From Nitrospiraceae bacterium (GTDB lineage: Bacteria; Nitrospirota; Nitrospiria; Nitrospirales; Nitrospiraceae): a stretch of DNA of 6,597 nt. The position numbers were made by a program, and so were the translations under genes. Below the pieces are notes generated by a model. It was not told where the DNA came from. It saw only the letters and a program-made list of their open reading frames with translations, and did not search any database. This document shows positions 1 to 5,059 of the stretch, piece after piece; within the stretch, counting starts at the first letter, position 1; each line of letters starts with the position of its first letter. The DNA lies in NCBI GenBank assembly GCA_014534095.1, contig JACVSD010000100.1, positions 1-6,597 on the forward strand. The letters are read 5' to 3'.

Positions 1-1
1 G

Positions 2-421
2 GAGCAAGACCGGCTTCGCGAGGCGCAATCGCAACTGGCCGCTAACCTTGAGCAGGAGCGGCAGCGGCTCAAACTGGAGGAAGCCGAAAAGGCCCGCCTC
101 GCGCAGGAGCAAGACCGGCTTCGCGAGGCGCAATCGCAACTGGCCGCTAACCTTGAGCAGGAGCGGCAGCGGCTCAAACTGGAGGAAGCCGAGAAAGCCC
201 GCCTCGCCCAGGAGCACGATCGGCTTCGGGAAGCGCAGTCGCAACTAGCCGCCAGCCTCGAACAGGAGCGGCAGCGGCTCAAACTGGAAGAAGCCGAAAA
301 AGCCCGCCTCGCCCAGGAGCAAGACCGGCTTCGCGAGGCGCAATCGCAACTGGCCGCCAGCCTTGAACATGAGCGGCAGCGGCTCAAACTCGAGGAAGCC
401 GAGAAGGCCCGCCTCGAACAA
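2..421 (+). repeat. Four tandem 105-bp in-frame repeats encoding a 35-residue coiled-coil unit
   Basis: Units begin at 2, 107, 212 and 317, each starting GAG at a Glu codon; a fifth begins at 422 but diverges after that codon. One unit is exactly five heptads, and placing Leu at a/d positions gives at least one Leu per heptad (unit residues 5, 12, 16, 23, 33). By my count units 1 and 2 differ at only 3 bases, all synonymous. Unit 3 differs from unit 2 at about 12 bases, yet only two residues change (Gln to His, Asn to Ser). The array runs into the left edge, so its copy number is unknown. Confidence 0.95.
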
Positions 422-958
422 GAGCGGGCGGCGAAGGAAGAAGAAATCAAACGGTTAACGCGCACGCAGCAAGAGTTGTCACGTTCCCTGCAGGACGAAA
501 TTGCCAAAGGCACCATCACGATTCAACAAGTACGGGACCGCTTGACGATCAACATGGTCGACCGGGTCCTGTTTGATTCCGGTCAGGCGCAGATCAAGCC
601 GGCCGGCATCAAAGTCCTGAAGCAGGTTGGTGATGTACTGAAGACCGTGACCGACAAACAGATCAGGATCGAAGGTCATACGGACAACGTGCCGATCAGC
701 ATCAAGCTCCAAGACCGGTTTAAAACCAACTGGGAACTATCAACGGCGCGTGCCACTACAGTGGTGCGCTATCTCATCGATCAGGGCGGCGTGGATCGAC
801 AATACCTCTCTGCCGTGGGCTATGCGGAAACGCATCCGGTCGCCAGCAATGAGACCGATGAAGGCCGCAGCGCCAATCGCCGAATCGAGATCATCCTCTA
901 TCCGAAGGATCTTCAGCAGGTCACCAGCACGCTGACGAACGGCGCCGTCGCTCCATGA
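2..958 (+). CDS. OmpA-family peptidoglycan-binding protein with long repeated coiled coil (5' end outside window)
   Basis: The reading frame is open from the left edge to TGA at 956-958, giving 318 visible residues; the start lies upstream. Visible residues 1-140 are four 35-residue repeats rich in Glu, Gln, Arg, Lys and Leu. A charged helix follows, then a C-terminal OmpA domain at about residues 182-302. It carries FDSGQ, GHTDNVP (Asp about 228), LSTARA (Arg about 250), and EGRSANRRIEI. In this family the Asp and Arg bind the diaminopimelate of peptidoglycan. The Asp-Arg spacing is 22 residues, with a longer loop (RFKTNWELS) like MotB-type domains rather than classical OmpA porins. Likely role: an envelope protein whose helical stalk projects from a peptidoglycan anchor. 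Its N-terminus (signal peptide, lipobox or membrane helix) is not visible, so localisation is inferred. A strong hairpin follows the stop. Confidence 0.93.
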   Translation, partial: EQDRLREAQSQLAANLEQERQRLKLEEAEKARLAQEQDRLREAQSQLAANLEQERQRLKLEEAEKARLAQEHDRLREAQSQLAASLEQERQRLKLEEAEKARLAQEQDRLREAQSQLAASLEHERQRLKLEEAEKARLEQERAAKEEEIKRLTRTQQELSRSLQDEIAKGTITIQQVRDRLTINMVDRVLFDSGQAQIKPAGIKVLKQVGDVLKTVTDKQIRIEGHTDNVPISIKLQDRFKTNWELSTARATTVVRYLIDQGGVDRQYLSAVGYAETHPVASNETDEGRSANRRIEIILYPKDLQQVTSTLTNGAVAP

Positions 959-966
959 CGCTTCGC

Positions 967-996
967 GTGCACGATGCCTCCAACGGCATCGTGCAC
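967..996 (+). terminator. Perfect 12-bp stem-loop after the OmpA-family gene
   Basis: GTGCACGATGCC (967-978) is the exact reverse complement of GGCATCGTGCAC (985-996), with the 6-nt loop TCCAAC. It begins 9 nt after the TGA at 956-958. No T-run follows, so it is not a textbook intrinsic terminator. It may still stop transcription, protect the 3' end of the mRNA, or do both. It separates the OmpA-family gene from the next one, which makes a shared transcript less likely. Confidence 0.65.
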
Positions 997-1119
997 CCGT
1001 CGGCTTAACCGCCGCCACCTCCAGCCAATCCGCATCCGCCTCCCCCAGAATCCTGGCTTTCCCCTATCCAATCCTTCGGGTAAGATGAAGAGGCAGCTGG
1101 CTTGTTGTCTTTGAGGTGA

Positions 1120-1779
1120 ATGATGATCCGAATCACGCTGATCACGATATTGCTTGGGCTGTCTCCGATCCTTTCGGCCTGCGACAGGGCTTACATGGCC
1201 ACCATGGAACAATTGGGTTACCCGAAACGGGACCTGCTCAGCAGCCGGGTCAAATCCGCCCGCGATGCGCAGGAGGAAGCGAAACAAGACATCCAAAGCG
1301 CATTGCAAGCATTCGGCAAAGTGGTTTCTTATCAAGGCGGCGATCTTGAGGCGACTTACGAGAAGCTTAGCGGCGAACTGCACGCCAGTGAAGCCAGCGC
1401 GGAAACGGTGCGAAAACGAATTAAAGAGGTAGAAAGTGTGGCGAAAGCCCTGTTCTCCGAGTGGAACACGGAGCTCGACCAGTATTCCAGCAAAGACCTG
1501 CGTCGAAAAAGCGAAGCGAGGTTGAACCAAACGAAAGCGCGGTACAACGACATGCATGCCGCCATGAAACGCGCTGAACAGCGCATTGATCCGGTCTTGA
1601 AACCCCTGCAGGACCAGGTGCTGTACTTAAAGCACAACCTCAATGCTCGGGCCGTTGCCGCGATCAAGGGTGAACTCGTGAAAGTTGATGCGCAGGTCGA
1701 TCAACTCGTGAAAGACATGAACCGCTCTATCGTGGAAGCGGATAAGTTCATTCAGTCGATCGATAAGGAAGACGCCTAA
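1120..1779 (+). CDS. DUF2959-family lipoprotein
   Basis: The 219-residue product has a hydrophobic leader ending in the lipobox L-S-A-C, with the lipidated Cys at residue 21. The mature part matches DUF2959 from memory: YMATMEQLGYPKRDLL near the start, then RVKSARDAQEEAKQ (43-56), GGDLEATYEKL (73-83), ALFSEWNTELDQYS (110-123), LRR, and the near-C-terminal DQVLYLKHNLNARAVAAIKG (165-184). It is mostly helical and likely coiled-coil. The family has no known function. Asp at +2 after the lipid Cys is the inner-membrane retention signal in Escherichia coli, so inner-membrane anchoring is possible if that rule holds here. ATGs at 1120 and 1123 are both usable; GAGG at 1113-1116 lies 3 or 6 nt upstream of them. 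The next gene starts 18 nt after the stop, suggesting an operon. Confidence 0.92.
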   Translation: MMIRITLITILLGLSPILSACDRAYMATMEQLGYPKRDLLSSRVKSARDAQEEAKQDIQSALQAFGKVVSYQGGDLEATYEKLSGELHASEASAETVRKRIKEVESVAKALFSEWNTELDQYSSKDLRRKSEARLNQTKARYNDMHAAMKRAEQRIDPVLKPLQDQVLYLKHNLNARAVAAIKGELVKVDAQVDQLVKDMNRSIVEADKFIQSIDKEDA

Positions 1780-1797
1780 TAGCCGGGCGATACCTCT

Positions 1798-2655
1798 ATG
1801 CGCTTGGGACAGCGACGGGAAAGCGGCAATGTAGATGACCGCCGGGGCTTGGGGTCGGCCAGAGCAGGCGGGTTGGGAATCGGAGGCATTCTCCTCGTCC
1901 TGGCCGTGAGTTATGCGACAGGCACGAATCCCCTCACGATCTTCACAATGGTCGAGGGTCTGCAAGAAGGGACCCGAGCTCCAGAGGAAACGCGCTCAAG
2001 CAGCCCGCCGGCAGACGAACTTGGCAAGTTTGCGTCTATTGTTCTGGCGGATACGGAAGACACGTGGCGAGCGCTCCTCCCCCAAGTAGGTGGCTCCTAC
2101 GAAGATCCCCGGCTGGTTCTCTTTACCGGGGTGGTGCACTCGGCCTGCGGAACGACTTCTTCGGCCGTCGGCCCTTTTTACTGCCCGGCCGATCAAAAGG
2201 TGTATCTGGACCTCTCCTTCTTCGATGAACTCTCTCGACGTCTTGGCGCCGCCGGAGACTTTGCCCAGGCTTATGTCCTTGCGCATGAGGTCGGCCATCA
2301 CGTGCAGCATCTCCTTGGCATTGGGGAGCAAGTGCACCGGCTTCGACAGCAATCTTCCGAAACGGACGCCAACAGCCTCTCCGTTCGCATGGAACTCCAA
2401 GCGGATTGCCTGGCAGGTGTCTGGGGCCACCATGCAAACGTGGATCGCCACCTCATCGAACCCGGCGATTTTGAAGAAGGGCTGCAAGCAGCAGCCGCCA
2501 TTGGTGATGATCGTTTGCAGAAACTCTCGCGGGGGCATGTGCAGCCGGAAAGCTGGACTCACGGCTCATCTGAGCAACGGAAGAGCTGGCTACGGCGGGG
2601 TCTCGATTCCGGCGACCCGACCGCCTGCGACACCTTTGCCGCAACGGCACTCTAA
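1798..2655 (+). CDS. YpfJ-type neutral zinc metallopeptidase, membrane-anchored
   Basis: The 285-residue product is about the usual length for this family (Zn_peptidase, PF04228). It starts with the family-typical MRLGQRRESGNVDDRRG, followed by one membrane helix at about 24-41 (GGLGIGGILLVLAVSYAT). The catalytic zinc motif is HEVGH at 163-167: His163 and His167 as ligands, Glu164 as the general base. ELQADCLAGVW (199-209) should supply the third ligand. Other family marks are SACGTT...GPFYCP (Cys117, Cys129), VYLDLSFF (135-142) and the C-terminal GSSEQRKSWLRRGLDSGD...CDTF. Positive residues before the helix suggest a cytoplasmic N-terminus and an external catalytic domain. Its substrate is unknown. 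ATG 1798 has no clear Shine-Dalgarno sequence, so coupling to the DUF2959 gene 18 nt upstream is plausible. Confidence 0.93.
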   Translation: MRLGQRRESGNVDDRRGLGSARAGGLGIGGILLVLAVSYATGTNPLTIFTMVEGLQEGTRAPEETRSSSPPADELGKFASIVLADTEDTWRALLPQVGGSYEDPRLVLFTGVVHSACGTTSSAVGPFYCPADQKVYLDLSFFDELSRRLGAAGDFAQAYVLAHEVGHHVQHLLGIGEQVHRLRQQSSETDANSLSVRMELQADCLAGVWGHHANVDRHLIEPGDFEEGLQAAAAIGDDRLQKLSRGHVQPESWTHGSSEQRKSWLRRGLDSGDPTACDTFAATAL

Positions 2656-2715
2656 GTGTCATCCAGGTAGACCGACTGCCATGAGCATGAAATATGGCAA
2701 AGTGGAGGAAGGGTG

Positions 2716-3018
2716 CTACTTGGATGTAACCGACTCGTGTAGTTTTTTCCCGGCTTGTTCGGCTTTCTCTCCTAATGATTCGGCCGACCGTTTCAGCTCA
2801 CGTCCGACCTTCTTCGGCGTTTCACTTTCTTCCAACTTTTTGACCACACCCGTGACCTCCTTGCCAAGTTTGTCTGCCAACTTTTTGACTGTGGCACCGA
2901 CTTGATCCACGACGGCGGAGTGCTTCGCTTTGTCGTCGTCGGCTACCGCAAGCGCACCGCACAGCAGCGTGCCGGCAGTCAGCAGGGCGGTCACGAATCG
3001 AACGCTTCTCCAGGGCAT
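2716..3018 (-). CDS. Small exported lysine-rich helical protein, function unknown
   Basis: From ATG 3018 the product is 100 residues: a signal peptide (MPWRSVR, a hydrophobic core, then ALAVA with likely cleavage before DDDK at about 26/27), then a highly charged Lys/Glu-rich helical part of about 74 residues. VKKL occurs twice, 15 residues apart. I do not recognise a named family; the composition resembles small LEA- or apolipoprotein-like periplasmic proteins. I prefer ATG 3018 because GAGG (plus-strand CCTC 3026-3029) sits 7 nt upstream. ATG 3033 adds five residues but has no good ribosome site. A Cys in the leader (residue 20) follows Leu and does not form a lipobox. The gene converges on the metallopeptidase gene, with 60 nt between the stops, and diverges from the HtrA-like gene. 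Confidence 0.8.
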   Translation of the reverse strand: MPWRSVRFVTALLTAGTLLCGALAVADDDKAKHSAVVDQVGATVKKLADKLGKEVTGVVKKLEESETPKKVGRELKRSAESLGEKAEQAGKKLHESVTSK

Positions 3019-3025
3019 CACGACA

Positions 3026-3029
3026 CCTC
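3026..3029 (-). promoter_or_regulatory. Ribosome binding site deciding the start of the small exported protein
   Basis: Minus-strand GAGG, within GAGGTG, lies 7 nt upstream of ATG 3018. This supports ATG 3018 over ATG 3033, in whose open reading frame the motif itself lies. Confidence 0.6.
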
Positions 3030-3040
3030 GCATGTCATCT

Positions 3041-3076
3041 TAGGCTCACGGCTCGCGGTCTGGCTGTTCGAGCCTA
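3041..3076. promoter_or_regulatory. Inverted repeat in the divergent intergenic region
   Basis: TAGGCTC (3041-3047) and GAGCCTA (3070-3076) are exact reverse complements 22 nt apart. A nested GGCTCG (3050-3055) can also pair with CGAGCC (3069-3074). The repeat lies between the divergent starts at 3018 and 3123, just upstream of the probable -10 box of the protease gene. It could be an operator shared by both genes or a leader hairpin of the minus-strand gene. No known regulator motif is recognised. Confidence 0.3.
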
Positions 3077-3086
3077 CACACCGCAC

Positions 3087-3092
3087 TATACT
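3087..3092 (+). promoter_or_regulatory. Probable -10 element (TATACT) for the HtrA-like gene
   Basis: TATACT at 3087-3092 matches sigma-70 TATAAT at 5 of 6 bases and lies 30 nt upstream of ATG 3123. The -35 position at 17-nt spacing (3064-3069, CTGTTC) is poor, so the promoter is weak or activated. The reverse strand at 3085-3090 reads TATAGT and could serve the divergent small gene. Confidence 0.35.
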
Positions 3093-3111
3093 GTGGAGAG
3101 AATCATCGTAG

Positions 3112-3117
3112 AAAGGA
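3112..3117 (+). promoter_or_regulatory. Ribosome binding site deciding the start of the HtrA-like protease
   Basis: AAAGGA lies 5 nt before ATG 3123. This supports ATG 3123 over GTG 3093, which would add ten residues (ERIIVERII) ahead of a normal signal peptide and would abut the -10-like box. Confidence 0.6.
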
Positions 3118-3122
3118 TAATT

Positions 3123-4160
3123 ATGCGGGCACATCATGCATCCGTCTATACAACAATGCTAACCGCCACTTTGGCCGGGTCGGCCATTCTATGTGCCATG
3201 CCGCTTAGGGCCGAGGTGTCACAGCCGGCGGCCATCGAACAGGATACGTTCCAGCGCATTAGACAAGCGACCGTCGGCATTCTCGAGGATACCCAGGACC
3301 CGCGCACCCCCGACAAGCCTGGCAAGATTACGGTGAAAGGAACCGGTGTTCACCTGCGCGACGGGTATGTGATCACCGCCCGCCATGCCGCCGAAAAGCA
3401 GGAACCGACGATGGGCACGGTCATCCGCAAACATGTCCGGGTGCTGACCGCTGATCTTCATGAACTCCCCGCTGATCTGGTGGGGGACAGCGCGTTCATG
3501 GATGTGGTGCTGTACCGCGTGGCTGAGCCGCATCGGCCGAAGTTGCCGACGGGAACCCGGTTTGCAAAATCCGAGAGCACTCCCGGCCTCGAAGTGTTTA
3601 CGGTTGGCTATCCACTTGGCTGGGGACCCACGATGGCATTCGGACGCCTTGGCAACACCAACACATTCCTTCAGACGGTCGATACCCGTCTAATTCAAGC
3701 CGATCTATCGGCTTGTAACGGTAATTCAGGGGGTGGCCTGTTCAATAGTCAAGGTGAAATCGTCGGCATCATGCATGCGATCATTCAAACCGAGAAAGAA
3801 GAAACGCAGGCCCACTGTAGCCGTATGGCCTTCGCCATCCCAGCGACGTTCGCCGAGCGGATTGTGAACGGGCTCCTCGCCGGAAAACCGCTGGCCTTCT
3901 CGAAGCTGGGCATCCATTTGACATCCGTCAAAGATGGCACCAGATGGCGCATGGCGGTCAAAGACGTGACCGACCCGGCCAAAGCCGCTGGGATCCAAAA
4001 ACATGACCTCATCATTGCAGTGGATGACACCGAAATCCTCGATGCCGCGCATCTGAAGAACTATTTGATGGAACGGACCACGCCCGGTCAGCGGGTGGCC
4101 GTCAAGGTCCGCCGCATCGATGCGGATCTTACCTTCACAGTCACGTTAGGACCGGGATGA
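3123..4160 (+). CDS. Exported HtrA/DegP-like trypsin-fold serine protease with one PDZ domain
   Basis: From ATG 3123 the product is 345 residues. A signal peptide (MRAHHASVY, a hydrophobic core, PLRA, cleavage about 30/31) sends it to the periplasm. The protease domain spans about 45-250. Its catalytic triad is His88 (VITARHAA), Asp127 (SAFMDVVLY) and Ser202 (CNGNSGGG). The C-terminal part, about 255-345, is a PDZ-type domain (VTDPAKAAGIQKHDLIIAVDDTEI and a ...VAVKVRRIDADLTFTV strand). Likely role: periplasmic protein quality control or regulated proteolysis. Oddities: one PDZ rather than the two of DegP, GNSGGG in place of the usual GNSGGP, and Cys198/Cys232, which could form a disulfide next to the active-site Ser as in classical S1 proteases. 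I would not call it degP. It converges on the ABC gene and overlaps it by 15 bp. Confidence 0.9.
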   Translation: MRAHHASVYTTMLTATLAGSAILCAMPLRAEVSQPAAIEQDTFQRIRQATVGILEDTQDPRTPDKPGKITVKGTGVHLRDGYVITARHAAEKQEPTMGTVIRKHVRVLTADLHELPADLVGDSAFMDVVLYRVAEPHRPKLPTGTRFAKSESTPGLEVFTVGYPLGWGPTMAFGRLGNTNTFLQTVDTRLIQADLSACNGNSGGGLFNSQGEIVGIMHAIIQTEKEETQAHCSRMAFAIPATFAERIVNGLLAGKPLAFSKLGIHLTSVKDGTRWRMAVKDVTDPAKAAGIQKHDLIIAVDDTEILDAAHLKNYLMERTTPGQRVAVKVRRIDADLTFTVTLGPG

Positions 4161-4952
4161 GTGCGCGGGAACAGCTTGGTACCACCCGTTCGATTCAATC
4201 AGGGTGACAGGTGCCTCATACAAGCGGCTGATCTGCTCCGAGGTCATGACTTCGAATTTCCGCCCATCGGCTACGATCCGACCTTCTTTGAGCAGCACCA
4301 CCCGCTGCATCTCAGGGGGTATCTCATGCAGATGGTGGGTGACGAGCAGCACCGTCTTCCCTTTGTGCATCTGCGCCCGCAAGAGGTCTAGGTATTGAAA
4401 AGCGGCCTTTATATCGAGCCCACTCGTCGGTTCGTCGAGGATCAACACGGGCGGATCATGCACGAGCGCTCTGGCAAGCAGAACGCGGCGCTGTTCCCCT
4501 GCTGAGAGATGACCATATCGACGCGGTGATAGAGACTCGATGTTCAATTCTTTGATGACGGCCCATGCGCGTGCGATGTGCGCGTCACTGAACGTCTGGT
4601 ACGCGTAGGTGTCGTTGCTTGCGTAGAAGCCGGACAGCACGACGTTCAAGCCCTCCGCACAGATCAAATAGTCCCGTTGCAGATCATAAGACACGATTCC
4701 AAGCCGCCGGCGGACGTCCCATACGTTGCCGCCTTCTTCCTCGAATAGACGAATCCTCGTCTGATCCAAGGGAAGCGGATGCACTTCGCCCGCTAGAAGT
4801 CTGAGTAGGGTCGACTTACCCGCCCCGTTTGGACCCAGGATCGCTGCATGTTCTCCGTGACGCAAGGCGAACGAAAAGTCGGTAAAGACGCAGGTGTCAG
4901 CCCGATAGACGGTGGCATGTTGGATGTCCAGCACAAGATCTGACATAGCCAT
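4146..4952 (-). CDS. ABC-transporter-type ATPase, ModF/YlmA-like, no membrane partner nearby
   Basis: The product is a single nucleotide-binding domain of 268 residues from ATG 4952. All ATPase motifs are intact, in this order: Walker A GPNGAGKST (about 40-48), Q-loop VSYDLQRD (Gln about 92), signature LSAGEQRR (from about 149), Walker B VLILDEP (about 169-175) with SGLD after it, and the H-loop VTHH (His about 206). The linker NVVLSGFYASNDTY resembles the ModF/YlmA/PhrA-like soluble ATPases. No permease or binding-protein gene is visible next to it, so substrate and even transport role are unknown; by analogy it may act alone in the cytosol. Start is uncertain among GTG 4964, ATG 4952 and ATG 4946; none has a clear Shine-Dalgarno sequence. 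It lies downstream of aroC on the same strand. Confidence 0.88.
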   Translation of the reverse strand: MAMSDLVLDIQHATVYRADTCVFTDFSFALRHGEHAAILGPNGAGKSTLLRLLAGEVHPLPLDQTRIRLFEEEGGNVWDVRRRLGIVSYDLQRDYLICAEGLNVVLSGFYASNDTYAYQTFSDAHIARAWAVIKELNIESLSPRRYGHLSAGEQRRVLLARALVHDPPVLILDEPTSGLDIKAAFQYLDLLRAQMHKGKTVLLVTHHLHEIPPEMQRVVLLKEGRIVADGRKFEVMTSEQISRLYEAPVTLIESNGWYQAVPAHSSRS

Positions 4953-4960
4953 GGAACGAT

Positions 4961-5026
4961 ACACTGGTCAGGAGGTTTGGCCTGGGCCGTCAGTAACCAG
5001 TGTGGGTGTGGCTCTATAGAGGTTAC
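4961..5026 (-). promoter_or_regulatory. Overlapping inverted repeats in the leader of the ABC ATPase gene
   Basis: ACACTGGT (4961-4968) is the exact reverse complement of ACCAGTGT (4996-5003). GTAACC (4993-4998) is the exact reverse complement of GGTTAC (5021-5026). The two pairings share 4996-4998, so in the minus-strand transcript the full helices cannot both form. The first hairpin ends about 8 nt before ATG 4952 and covers the GTG at 4964, so it could hide the ribosome site. A 10-bp palindrome, CTCTATAGAG, sits at 5012-5021. Any switch function is inferred; the stems are short. Confidence 0.3.
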
Positions 5027-5059
5027 GTGGCGGCGAGGAAAAAGGCCCCCCTCGCACGA

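Noticed and set aside
48..248. Arg/Ser-rich open frame in the repeat region
   Set aside because: It is an out-of-phase shadow of the coiled-coil frame, produced by the repetitive GC-rich codons.
2..421. Tandem repeats read as a CRISPR or non-coding satellite
   Set aside because: The 105-bp units are contiguous, have no spacers, keep the reading frame and show mostly synonymous changes; they are coding.
913..1557. Long minus-strand open frame
   Set aside because: It lies antisense to the DUF2959 gene and across the hairpin, with no recognisable domain; the plus-strand gene has clear family motifs.
2677..2699. TGCCAT/ATGGCA hairpin between convergent genes as a bidirectional terminator
   Set aside because: It is a 6-bp stem with an 11-nt loop and no T-run on either side; chance is a sufficient explanation.
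2090..2905. Plus-strand frame overlapping the metallopeptidase
   Set aside because: It is a shifted frame of the HEVGH peptidase and runs antisense through the small exported gene; it has no domain of its own.
3093..3122. GTG start giving a ten-residue N-terminal extension (ERIIVERII) on the protease
   Set aside because: AAAGGA 5 nt before ATG 3123 and a normal signal peptide from that Met favour the shorter form.
5033..5055. GCGAGG/CCTCGC hairpin as the aroC terminator
   Set aside because: It has only 6 bp and an 11-nt loop, and the minus-strand T-run falls inside the loop instead of after the stem.
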